A stretch of 64,000 bases of DNA from NCBI RefSeq assembly GCF_000382045.1, contig NZ_KB907463.1:1-64000 (forward strand). Direction: 5' to 3'. Below the pieces are notes generated by a model, which did no database searches, had not been told where the DNA came from, and worked only from the letters and a program-made list of their open reading frames with translations. The translations under genes were made by a program, and so were the position numbers. Origin of the DNA: Variovorax atrisoli 110B (GTDB lineage: Bacteria; Pseudomonadota; Gammaproteobacteria; Burkholderiales; Burkholderiaceae_C). Positions 1-9,632 of this stretch are shown piece after piece; positions within the stretch are counted from its first letter, which is position 1; every line of letters starts with the position of its first letter.

Positions 1-45
1 CAACTTTCATTGTCAGCCGCCGAAGTCATTTCAGCGGAGCCTTGT

Positions 46-75
46 AGTCTAGCACGATTTTTTCAAATCAACCAA
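46..75 (-). promoter_or_regulatory. Downstream copy of a tandem stable-RNA-type promoter
   Basis: Read on the minus strand, a -35-like TTGGTT (plus positions 70-75) lies 18 bp before a -10-like TAGACT (46-51). The bases after the -10 (AAGGCTCCGCTGAAATGAC, ending near TTCGGCGG) nearly repeat those after the second promoter at 170-199. Paired promoters with GGCTTCGCTGA-type starts are typical of rRNA operons in Comamonadaceae, which is family knowledge. The transcript would leave the window to the left, so its target is not seen. Confidence 0.5.
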
Positions 76-169
76 ACTATTTTGGCTTTTCGCATCTGCC
101 AACCTCTTCTTTCGCAACCCGCAGTCTTCACCGCAAGCCGCCGAATCAGTCGTTTCAGCGAAGCCTTCG

Positions 170-199
170 ATTATGCACCGTTTTTTAAGAAGCGGTCAA
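170..199 (-). promoter_or_regulatory. Upstream, stronger copy of the tandem promoter
   Basis: On the minus strand TTGACC (plus 194-199) and CATAAT (plus 170-175) are 18 bp apart, close to the sigma-70 consensus. They are followed by CGAAGGCTTCGCTGAAACG and TTCGGCGG, matching the module 124 bp downstream. The sequence from 1 to about 300 is also much richer in A and T than the rest of the window and holds no convincing gene. I read 1-442 as a regulatory and spacer region between a leftward stable RNA operon and rightward uup. Confidence 0.55.
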
Positions 200-442
200 C
201 TTTTTCGAAGACTTTCTTCACCACACACAACCAGCATCCCAGGACACCAGCCGCTTAAACAACACAAGGCCGTCAGTAGCGAAGCCCTCGAGTATATGAC
301 ATTTCCGGGCGTGCGCAAGATGCTCGTGAAAGAATCTTGGATCACTGTCACCACGGGCCTTCTCTACATATCTACATATATATAGGGGAGGGCCAGTGCC
401 CCCAAGAGCCCTGACATCCCCTGCTCCGATAATCCGCGCCAC

Positions 443-2347
<1,905 letters not shown>

Positions 2348-2438
2348 CATCCGCCCGAGCCGGCCGTCCGACGCCCGGCGGGCCCGGACTAGGCTATATA
2401 TGCGGCACCCTCTCTCCGAGCCCCGGGAAAGCAGCCGC

Positions 2439-4172
2439 ATGTCCTCCTCCTTCCAGACGTTCCTCCGCCGATCCTCGGCCCTGCTCGCGCTGATGATCCT
2501 CGGCGCCTGCGCGCAACTGCCGCAGAACGTCGACCGCCCGGTTTCGACGGCCATCGCCGCGCCCGCCACCGGCACCGCGCTGGCCGACCTGGTGCAGCAG
2601 CGCCGGCAGGCCGACAAGGCCGGCTACGAATCGGGCTTCCTGCTGCTGGGCGGTCCGCAGGCCGCCTACGGCAGCCGCCTCGCGCTGATCGAGGGCGCGC
2701 AGAAGACGCTGGACCTGCAGTACTACGCCATCCACGCCGACGCCAGCACCGGCCGCCTGGTGCGCGGCCTGAGGGCGGCCGCCGAGCGCGGCGTGCGCGT
2801 ACGCGTGCTGCTCGACGACTTCCATTCCACCGGCCGCGATGCGCTGGTGCTGGGCCTGGCCTTCGTCCCCAACATCCAGATGCGGCTGTTCAACCCGCTG
2901 GCGGGCTCGCGCGACTCCTCCTTCAGCCGGCTGCTCAACTCGATCGACGACGCCTCGCGCATCCAGCAGCGCATGCACAACAAGCTGTTCCTGGCCGACA
3001 ACGTGCTGGGCGTGACGGGCGGGCGCAACCTGGGCGACGCCTACTTCGGCAACGCGACCAACGGCAACTTCGTCGATGTCGACGTGCTGGCCGCCGGCCC
3101 CATCGTGCAGGACCTCTCGCGCAGTTTCGACAGCTACTGGAACAACGAGCGCGCCTACCCGGTGCAGTCGCTGGTCACGCGGGAGGAACTCCAGGCCATG
3201 CGCGACCGCGCGCGAGCGGCCGACCAGGAACTGGCCGACGAATCGACCCGCCGGCAGGAAGGCGAAGGCCCGCCCACCGCCGAGCAGCGCGCCCGCGCCT
3301 GGGACGAGAAGCCGCTGGACCTACGCACCGCCACCTTCGTCTGGGCGCCGGCGGTGATGCTGGCCGACAAGCCCGGCAAGATTCCCGCCGACTCCGGCGC
3401 CGGCAGCACCAAGGCGCCCGGCCTCGTCGTGAGCCGGCTCGACGACAAGCCTGGCACCTCCCGCGGCGCGGCCTCGCTGGAAGCCGCCTCCGACATCGCC
3501 GCCAACGGCGACACCGTGGTCGAGGGGCTGCTGCACCTCATCGGCCAGGCGCGAACCGACCTGACCATCATCTCGCCCTACTTCGTACCCGGGAAGGACA
3601 TGCTCCAGGCCTTCTCGGCCGCCCGCGGCCGCGGCGTGCGCATTCGCGTGCTGACCAACTCGCTGGCCTCCAATGACGCGCCGGTGGCGCACGTGGGCTA
3701 TGCGCGCCACCGCGAGGAACTGCTGAAGATGGGCATCGAGCTCTACGAGCTGCGCAGCGAGCAGGCGAGCTTCGGCACCGTGTTCGGCGGCTCCACGGGA
3801 AGCAGCGGCGGCAGCGGCGGGAGCACGGGCATCTCGGGCGAATCGCGTGCGATGCTGCACTCCAAGGTGCTGGTGATGGACGGACGTCTGCTGGTGGTGG
3901 GCTCGATGAACCTCGACCTGCGATCGCAGCTGCAGAACACCGAGATCGCACTGCTGATCCGAAGCAACGAGCTCTCGCGCGCCGCGTCGGAGCAGATCGA
4001 GCGCGGCATGCGCGAGCGCTCGTGGCACGTCGAGCTGGTCGACGGCTCGCTGGTGTGGCGCGCCCCCCAGGGCAGCGGCCTGAAGGACGCCACCACCGAG
4101 CCCGACGCCGGCGCCATGCTGCGGCTGATGCTCAAGCTCTTCGGGCCGCTGGCACCCGACCAGCTGCTCTGA
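2439..4172 (+). CDS. Phospholipase D-family lipoprotein, cardiolipin-synthase-like
   Basis: The protein is 577 residues from the ATG at 2439. I preferred this over the in-frame ATG at 2400 because it starts directly at a lipoprotein signal (charged FLRRSS, hydrophobic LLALMIL, lipobox LGAC). Two HKD motifs define the PLD superfamily: HNKLFLADN with GGRN downstream, and HSKVLVMDG followed by GSMNLDLRS. This pairing and the overall plan fit the ClsC-type phospholipid synthases, which transfer phosphatidyl groups. A Gly/Ser-rich insert (GSTGSSGGSGGS) precedes the second motif. The predicted lipid anchor would place it at the periplasmic face of the envelope. It lies 91 bp after uup, with no sign of functional linkage. 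The exact substrate is not deducible. Confidence 0.85.
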   Translation: MSSSFQTFLRRSSALLALMILGACAQLPQNVDRPVSTAIAAPATGTALADLVQQRRQADKAGYESGFLLLGGPQAAYGSRLALIEGAQKTLDLQYYAIHADASTGRLVRGLRAAAERGVRVRVLLDDFHSTGRDALVLGLAFVPNIQMRLFNPLAGSRDSSFSRLLNSIDDASRIQQRMHNKLFLADNVLGVTGGRNLGDAYFGNATNGNFVDVDVLAAGPIVQDLSRSFDSYWNNERAYPVQSLVTREELQAMRDRARAADQELADESTRRQEGEGPPTAEQRARAWDEKPLDLRTATFVWAPAVMLADKPGKIPADSGAGSTKAPGLVVSRLDDKPGTSRGAASLEAASDIAANGDTVVEGLLHLIGQARTDLTIISPYFVPGKDMLQAFSAARGRGVRIRVLTNSLASNDAPVAHVGYARHREELLKMGIELYELRSEQASFGTVFGGSTGSSGGSGGSTGISGESRAMLHSKVLVMDGRLLVVGSMNLDLRSQLQNTEIALLIRSNELSRAASEQIERGMRERSWHVELVDGSLVWRAPQGSGLKDATTEPDAGAMLRLMLKLFGPLAPDQLL

Positions 4173-4190
4173 AGGCGGAAGCGGCGCCGG

Positions 4191-5114
4191 TCAGTGCTTG
4201 TGCTGGTGCGCAGCGCCGCCGGCATCCGCGCCTTCGGGCGCGCCCACCGGCAGCGTCACGTCCAGCGTGGTCTTGGCGCCCTTGGCGTCCTGGAAGCTCA
4301 GCGTCATCGGCACGGTCGCGCCCTTCGCCAGCGCGCCCTTCAGGTCCATCATCATCACGTGGTAGCCGCCGGGCTTGAGCTCGACGGTCTGGCCCGCGGG
4401 CAGGTCGAGGCCGCTCGAGAGCTCGCGCATCTTCATGGTGTCGCCCTCCATCTTCATCTCATGCACTTCGGCGACGCCGGCGGCCGGCGTGGAGATGCCC
4501 ACCAGCTTCGCGCCGGTGGGCGAGGTCAGCTTCATGAAGGCGCCGGTGCCGCTCTGGCCCGGCACCGACTGGCGCACCCAGCCGTCGCGCACGTCGACCG
4601 TGGCCACGCCCTGCGCCACCACGTCGAGCTTCGCGGCCGGGCTCTTCAGGCCGGCGGTGGAACTGCCCGAGGCCGGCACCTCGGCCCAGTCGGCTGCGCC
4701 CACGTCGCAGGTCTGCAGCACCTTGAACCACAGCGTGCCCGGCGTGGACGGCACCTTGCCGCGCAGCACGAACTCGGCGCGCTCGCTGCCGGGCAGCGCG
4801 TTCCCGGGCGTCTCGGCGGTCCAGCGGACTTCGCCCTCGCCATCCTTCGCGCCCTTCTGCACGTCGAGCTTCCAGCCCTTGCGCGCCTGCGCGTCGCTCA
4901 GGATGAAGCCCTTGGGCAGGCGCACCGCCAGGCCGGTGGTGGCCTTGGCGCCTTCGCAGGCGTGGCCGACGCGGAAGGCGGCGTCGTAGTCGCTGCCGAC
5001 GGTCACGCCGCCCGGACGCAGCGTGACGTGCGCCACCGCGGCGCCCATGCCGGCCAGCATGGCGCACGCAGCAGCGGTGGTCCTGAGGATGGCCAGCGGA
5101 ATCTTGTTCGTCAT
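4191..5114 (-). CDS. YcnI (DUF1775) and PCuAC copper-chaperone fusion protein
   Basis: 307 residues. A signal peptide ends at AAVAHV, leaving a histidine at or next to the mature N terminus, the copper-binding feature of YcnI/DUF1775 domains (about 28-165). The second half is a PCuAC (DUF461) domain with the Met/His copper site spread over VHEMKMEGDTMKMREL and GGYHVMMMDLKG, and the C terminus ends in a His-rich AHQHKH. PCuAC proteins hand periplasmic Cu(I) to cytochrome oxidase assembly. Here the two normally separate domains are one chain. It is the last gene of the copper locus, 32 bp after the TonB-dependent receptor. Fusion and locus together argue for periplasmic copper capture just after outer-membrane entry. 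Confidence 0.85.
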   Translation of the reverse strand: MTNKIPLAILRTTAAACAMLAGMGAAVAHVTLRPGGVTVGSDYDAAFRVGHACEGAKATTGLAVRLPKGFILSDAQARKGWKLDVQKGAKDGEGEVRWTAETPGNALPGSERAEFVLRGKVPSTPGTLWFKVLQTCDVGAADWAEVPASGSSTAGLKSPAAKLDVVAQGVATVDVRDGWVRQSVPGQSGTGAFMKLTSPTGAKLVGISTPAAGVAEVHEMKMEGDTMKMRELSSGLDLPAGQTVELKPGGYHVMMMDLKGALAKGATVPMTLSFQDAKGAKTTLDVTLPVGAPEGADAGGAAHQHKH

Positions 5115-5146
5115 GTCGTTTGGTCCTTGCAGTTGGAATGGAAAAG

Positions 5147-7471
5147 TCAAAGGTCGAACTTGAGCTCGGCCACGTAGGTGCGCTGCGGGTACGGGTGGAA
5201 GGCCCAGTACTTGTTGTTGTTCAGGTTGTCGATGCCGAAGGAGGCGCTCCACTGGCGGTCGATCCGGTAGCGTATGCGCGCATCGACCACGAAGAACTTC
5301 GAGAAGCCCATGTACGCGAAGCCGTTGGGGTCGCTGTTGTCGAGGGTGCCGTACTGCCTGCCGCTGTAGCGCGCGCCCACGGTGTAGCTCCAGCGGTCGT
5401 CCGGCCGGTAGGTGGCCAGCAGCGTGGCGCGCACCCTGGGCACGCGCGGCTGGTCGTGGCCGACGCTGGCGGGGAAGCCGCCGTTGGCGGTGATCTTCGA
5501 GCGGGTGAGCGTGAGGCTGCCGCTCAGGTCCAGCCCGCGCACGCCCACGTCGGACGCGTTCAGCGCCACCTCCAGCCCGCGCGTGCGGATGGCGTCGACG
5601 TTCTGCACCGTGCTCACCAGGTTGTTGAGCGCCTGGGTGTAGAGCGCGTCCTTCGTGTTCTCGAAGAAGAGCGTGGTGCGCAGCACGCCGTCGAACCCCC
5701 AGCCCTTGAGGTCGCGCTCGGCGGTGAGCTCGGTGGTCCACGAGCGCTCGGGCCGCAGGTTGGGGTTGGTGTTGACGATGCGGTTGCCGTCGATGGATCC
5801 CTGGTAGAGCTCGCTCACGGTGGGCATGCGCACAGCGCGGCCGGTCGAGGCCTTGAGCAGCCAGTCGGAGGTGGCCTGCCAGGCGACTGCCGCCTTTGGC
5901 GAGTCGTAGCTGTTCTTGCGCGGCGAAAAGTTCAGCAGCGTGCTGGCGTTGCCGAGCTGGCCGCCGTAAGCCTCCCAGCGCTCATGGCGCAGGCCGAGCG
6001 TGGTCTTCCAGTCCTTCGCGAAGCGCCAGGTGTCCTGCACGTAGAGCGACTGCAGCCGGGTGTTGCCGTTGAAGGCCGAGAACGGCGAGACGGGCGAGCC
6101 GCCGATCCAGTCGAGCGTGTTGCCGACGCTGGTACGAAGCCGCGCCGTGTCCTGCTGGAAGCCGAAGTCGACCACGTGCGCGCCCACGCCCTCGGCCGAG
6201 CCGGTGGGCCGCCAGGTGCCGGCGGCCTTGAAGGTGCTCCAGCCGGTGCCGCCCATGTCGGTGGTGCGGCCCGGGCCGCCGCTGAAGGCGCCGGGCAGCG
6301 GCGTGGTGGGCGTGCGCGAGGTGTCTCGCGAATAGTCGTACAGGCTCGCGGCAACCTCCCAGTCGAACACGCCGCCGGTGTGGCTCTTCACCGAGAGGCC
6401 GTGCATGTAGTGCGTGAGCGCGGTTTCGGTGGGCGCGAGCGCAGCGCTGGGCGAATCGAGGTTGTAGGCGCGCCCGCCGATGTTCACCCGCCCGCCGTAC
6501 ACCGGCCGACCGAGGGCGTCGCGCAGCCAGGTGTCGACGCCGCCGTGCGTGGTGTTGTTCCACGCGCCGAGCGTGTAGGTGGCGCGCACCGTGGGCGAGA
6601 AGTCGTAGGCCAGCTTGAGCTTGGCCTGCTCCTGCGTGGTGTCGTAGATGGTGGAGCCGCCGACCAGCCACCAGGGCTGGTTCGACGGGTTCAGCCCGCC
6701 CACCGCGCCGGTCACCGGCGTGCCCGCGTTGCCGACCGTGCCGGCGCTGACGAGCCGGTTGCCGAACACCAGCGCCTGCCCCTTGCTGTGCGTGCGCGAT
6801 GCGCTGAGCCACCACGACCAGTCGCCGCTGCGGCTGCCCAGCGACAGGTCGAGCTGCTGGCCGGCCGGCGAGGAGTGGCTGTTGTACAGGTCGAAGTTCG
6901 AGACGAAGCCGCTGAGCTTGACGTGCGCCTCGAACTTGGTGGGCATGCGCGTGACGTAGTCGACCACCGCGCCCACCGAGTTGCCCGGGTACGCGGCCGA
7001 GAACGGCCCGTAGAGCACGTCGACGCGCTCGATCTCTTCCGGCGACACCATGCCCCAGCGCGGCGCGTAGGTGGCGCCGTTGCCCAGCGGGTTCGACAGC
7101 ATGATGCCGTCGGCATAGACCATCGAACGCGCACTGTTGCCGGTGCCCGAGGCGCGCGTGGCCAGCACGGCGTGGTTGAAGTCGCCGATGTAGCGCTTGC
7201 GCACGACCAGGCTCGGCAGGTACTTCAGCGCGTCCTCGCTGTCGGTGGCGTTGACGGTCTCGACGATCTGCTCGTGCGTCACGCCTTCGATGGTGGTGGG
7301 GATCTGCGCGGGCAGCGAGGTCGGCCGCCCGCCGGTCACGGTGATGGTGTTCAGCGTGCGGCCGCCGGGGCCGCCTTCGGCCGTGTCGGCCGGCTGCGCC
7401 TGTTGCGCCAGCGCGGGCGCGCCAAGGGGAAATGCCATGGCGATCGCCAGGGCGCGGGAATGCTTTTTCAA
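5147..7471 (-). CDS. TonB-dependent outer-membrane receptor, probably for copper
   Basis: 774 residues. The start is a TTG (minus strand CTC-TTG-AAA) preceded by a good ribosome site, GGAGAAGG, 5-6 bp upstream. A signal peptide (MKKHSRALAIAMAFPLG) ends near ALAQQ. The plug domain shows the usual TITVTGGRP TonB-box region, and the barrel begins after RVDVLYGPFSAAYPGNSVGAVVDY. The C terminus, YVAELKFDL, is a beta-barrel end. The receptor lies between a DUF2946 gene and the YcnI-PCuAC fusion, which is the genomic setting of OprC/NosA-like copper receptors, so copper is the likely ligand. That is inference from context: I did not identify the metal ligands. Another metal or chelate is possible. 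Confidence 0.85.
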   Translation of the reverse strand: MKKHSRALAIAMAFPLGAPALAQQAQPADTAEGGPGGRTLNTITVTGGRPTSLPAQIPTTIEGVTHEQIVETVNATDSEDALKYLPSLVVRKRYIGDFNHAVLATRASGTGNSARSMVYADGIMLSNPLGNGATYAPRWGMVSPEEIERVDVLYGPFSAAYPGNSVGAVVDYVTRMPTKFEAHVKLSGFVSNFDLYNSHSSPAGQQLDLSLGSRSGDWSWWLSASRTHSKGQALVFGNRLVSAGTVGNAGTPVTGAVGGLNPSNQPWWLVGGSTIYDTTQEQAKLKLAYDFSPTVRATYTLGAWNNTTHGGVDTWLRDALGRPVYGGRVNIGGRAYNLDSPSAALAPTETALTHYMHGLSVKSHTGGVFDWEVAASLYDYSRDTSRTPTTPLPGAFSGGPGRTTDMGGTGWSTFKAAGTWRPTGSAEGVGAHVVDFGFQQDTARLRTSVGNTLDWIGGSPVSPFSAFNGNTRLQSLYVQDTWRFAKDWKTTLGLRHERWEAYGGQLGNASTLLNFSPRKNSYDSPKAAVAWQATSDWLLKASTGRAVRMPTVSELYQGSIDGNRIVNTNPNLRPERSWTTELTAERDLKGWGFDGVLRTTLFFENTKDALYTQALNNLVSTVQNVDAIRTRGLEVALNASDVGVRGLDLSGSLTLTRSKITANGGFPASVGHDQPRVPRVRATLLATYRPDDRWSYTVGARYSGRQYGTLDNSDPNGFAYMGFSKFFVVDARIRYRIDRQWSASFGIDNLNNNKYWAFHPYPQRTYVAELKFDL

Positions 7472-7564
7472 GAGGAACCTTCTCCACGGAGCTTCAAGCC
7501 GGACGGGCCGGACAAGCCGCGCACGCGCTTCGGGCGCGCGTGCACGGCTACGGTTTCGAGAGCG

Positions 7565-7936
7565 TCAGGAGAAGGTCGGAGGCCCGCGCGCCGGCAGCGG
7601 CGCCGCGGTGGCCGCGGCAAGGCGCGCGGCGGGGATGGGCTGGACCACGCGGCCCAGCGGCAGGGGAAGATCGAAGGTCGGGGCTGCCATGGCCGGCGGC
7701 GGAGCGCCTGTCAGCACGCACAGCGGGCAGTCCATGTGAGAGGCGCCCATTTCCTTGACGCCGTCCTCGGTGTGGACCACCACCTTGATGGAGCCCGCGG
7801 CGGAGCACACGAGCTCCATGGCCTGCGGGTTCACCAGCGGCGACGCCACCGCCACGCCCAGCGACATCACGAACCACAGCAGCACCCATCGACCGGCAAG
7901 GACGATGGAGCGGGTGGATCGGTGCAGCGCGTGCAT
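7565..7936 (-). CDS. DUF2946 family protein, copper-locus component
   Basis: 123 residues with an N-terminal hydrophobic signal or anchor (VLLWFVMSLGVAVA) and a conserved HMDCPLCVL segment carrying two cysteines and a histidine, the signature of DUF2946. Members usually sit beside TonB-dependent copper receptors and are thought to bind or sense metal at the membrane; the biochemical role is not established. It starts only 11 bp after the TraB/GumN-family gene and ends 93 bp before the receptor, so all four genes may form one transcript. No strong Shine-Dalgarno is visible, so translation may be coupled to the upstream gene. Confidence 0.75.
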   Translation of the reverse strand: MHALHRSTRSIVLAGRWVLLWFVMSLGVAVASPLVNPQAMELVCSAAGSIKVVVHTEDGVKEMGASHMDCPLCVLTGAPPPAMAAPTFDLPLPLGRVVQPIPAARLAAATAAPLPARGPPTFS

Positions 7937-7947
7937 GGCGGCCGCGA

Positions 7948-9162
7948 TTATCGGCGCACTTTGCCCTTGGCGGCAGGGGCAGCGGCCTTGGAGGGCGCAG
8001 CCTTGCCGGTGGCCTTGGCCGGGGCGCGGGCCCCGCCCCTGGATGCGGCAGGTGCCGCCTTGGCGGACTTTCCGCCCCTTGCGGCAGCCGCGGGCGCCGC
8101 CTTTCCGCGCTGGCCCTTGACCGCCTTGCCTGCGCGCACGGCCCTGGGCGCCGGGGACGGCGCAGCGAGCGCGGGCATCGGCTGCGCGGTCTGCTCCTGC
8201 GCGCTGGTGAGCACCGGCGTCACGGTGAAGCCCCGCGCCGCCATCAGCGTGGGCAGCCCCTGCGGACCGATCATGTGCAGCGCACCGACCGCGGCGAACA
8301 CCCCCTTGCCGCCGGCATGCAGGCGCTCGATGCCGTCGGCGAGGTTCGGGTTGCGGTCGTCGAGCAGGCGCTTGAGCAGCCGCTGCTCGGCGGGCGTGTT
8401 GAGGCAGTCGCACCACTCGGAATAGCGGGACAGCCGGGCCGCGTCGCTGCGGGCCCAGACCTCGGCCAGCTCCTTGATCTGGCCGCGCAGCTTGCCCGAT
8501 TCGAGCTCGTCGAGCGCCGCGTCGACCTGCTCGGCCTCCTCGGCTTCGGAGCTGCCCGTCAGCACCTTGAGATGGTCTTCCGCATTCTCGAGCGCCACGA
8601 TGGGCTTGTTGCCGTTGCGCGCCGCGACGGCGAGCGTCTCGTCCACGCCGAATTCGGGATAGAGGCCGTCGACGCGCCCCACCAGCCCGGCCAGCGCCGT
8701 GACCTGCAGGATCGGCTGCAGCTTCGACAGCGAGCCCGGCGGCACGCAGGCCTCGCTGTTCTGGCGCTCGAGCCGGCGGGAGCGCTCGCCGCTGAGCATG
8801 CGGGCAAGCAGTTCGGGGTCGGCGGGCCGAGCCATGGCGCGGGCGGTGGCTTCGTCGCGCATGTCGAGTTCGAGCGCGACGGTGTCGCTCTGCGCCAGCG
8901 CCTTCTGGATGGTGGGGCCGGGCCGCACCCAGTCGCCGCGGCCGATGTGGATGGTGCCGTAGAGCCACGAGGTGCGCCCGTCGCGCTCGATGCGCCAGAG
9001 CACGCCGCGGTCGACGCCGTTGCGCAGGCCGACACCGGGCTTCTCGAGGCTCGCGATGGCGGAGGGCGGGCAGGCGGCCTGGGCCGCCCCGAAGGTGAAG
9101 AGGAAAGCGATGCCGCACAGGGGCGCGGCGAGGATCCGGAGTATCCGCAAGGCTTGCTCCAC
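7948..9162 (-). CDS. TraB/GumN family protein with a Lys/Ala-rich tail
   Basis: About 404 residues from a GTG at 9162; in-frame ATGs at 9216 and 9225 would overlap the divergent gene and give a poor signal peptide. A signal sequence (APLCGIAFLFTFGAAQA) is followed by GTIHIGRGDW and, near the end of the domain, GALHMIGPQGL. These are the paired GxxH motifs of the TraB/Tiki superfamily, whose animal members are metal-dependent proteases. Bacterial GumN-type members are poorly characterised. From about residue 315 on, the protein is a low-complexity tail of Ala, Lys, Arg, Gly and Pro (KGKVRR at the end). The gene is 11 bp upstream of DUF2946, suggesting co-expression with the copper genes. The start codon is uncertain. 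Confidence 0.78.
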   Translation of the reverse strand: MEQALRILRILAAPLCGIAFLFTFGAAQAACPPSAIASLEKPGVGLRNGVDRGVLWRIERDGRTSWLYGTIHIGRGDWVRPGPTIQKALAQSDTVALELDMRDEATARAMARPADPELLARMLSGERSRRLERQNSEACVPPGSLSKLQPILQVTALAGLVGRVDGLYPEFGVDETLAVAARNGNKPIVALENAEDHLKVLTGSSEAEEAEQVDAALDELESGKLRGQIKELAEVWARSDAARLSRYSEWCDCLNTPAEQRLLKRLLDDRNPNLADGIERLHAGGKGVFAAVGALHMIGPQGLPTLMAARGFTVTPVLTSAQEQTAQPMPALAAPSPAPRAVRAGKAVKGQRGKAAPAAAARGGKSAKAAPAASRGGARAPAKATGKAAPSKAAAPAAKGKVRR

Positions 9163-9214
9163 GATGAAAGAAAGTCCGGCATTCTCACAGCACCGCTGCC
9201 CATAATCCGAAACC

Positions 9215-9628
9215 ATGCAGAGCATCTTCCACCTTGCCTTTCACGTTCGCGACCTCGACGTCGCCCGCAGCTTCTACGGCGGCGTGCTCGGCTGCCCCGA
9301 GGGCCGCAGCACCGACACCTGGGTCGACTTCGACTTCTTCGGCCACCAGATTTCCCTTCACCTGGGAGAACCCTTCGCCACCGCACGCACGGGCCGCGTC
9401 GGCGACGTGATGGTGCCCATGCCGCACTTCGGCCTCGCGCTCGCGCTGCCCGACTGGCAGGCGATGGCGCAGCGGCTGGAGGCCGCCGGCACCGAGTTCG
9501 TGCTGAAGCCGCAGGTGCGCTTCGAAGGTCAGCCGGGCGAGCAGTGGACGATGTTCTTCCACGACCCGTTCGGCAATCCGATCGAGGTCAAGGGTTTCCG
9601 TTCCCTGGACTCCCTCTACGACAAGTAA
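9215..9628 (+). CDS. VOC/glyoxalase-fold protein
   Basis: 137 residues covering one complete vicinal-oxygen-chelate domain. It opens with IFHLAFHVRDLDVARSFYGGVLG, shown here only in part as FHLAFHVRDL, with a metal-ligand-type His. It closes with FHDPFGNPIEVKGF, the typical end of glyoxalase/dioxygenase-fold proteins. In this family two beta-alpha-beta modules place His and Glu around a divalent metal; the substrate ranges from methylglyoxal adducts to ring-cleavage substrates and cannot be told here. The gene is divergent from the TraB gene. CATAAT at 9201-9206 lies 8 bp before the ATG and there is no Shine-Dalgarno, so a leaderless transcript is plausible. It ends 4 bp before the next gene. 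Confidence 0.88.
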   Translation: MQSIFHLAFHVRDLDVARSFYGGVLGCPEGRSTDTWVDFDFFGHQISLHLGEPFATARTGRVGDVMVPMPHFGLALALPDWQAMAQRLEAAGTEFVLKPQVRFEGQPGEQWTMFFHDPFGNPIEVKGFRSLDSLYDK

Positions 9629-9632
9629 GCAG

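Noticed and set aside
10-385. Short plus-strand frames near the left edge
   Set aside because: They have no ribosome site, AT-rich codon use unlike the rest, and overlap the tandem promoter modules on the other strand.
5120-8425. Very long plus-strand open frame over the copper locus
   Set aside because: It runs antisense to the TonB receptor and other recognisable genes. Its translation is Val/Ala/Arg/His-rich low complexity without domains, typical of the antisense frame of GC-rich coding DNA.
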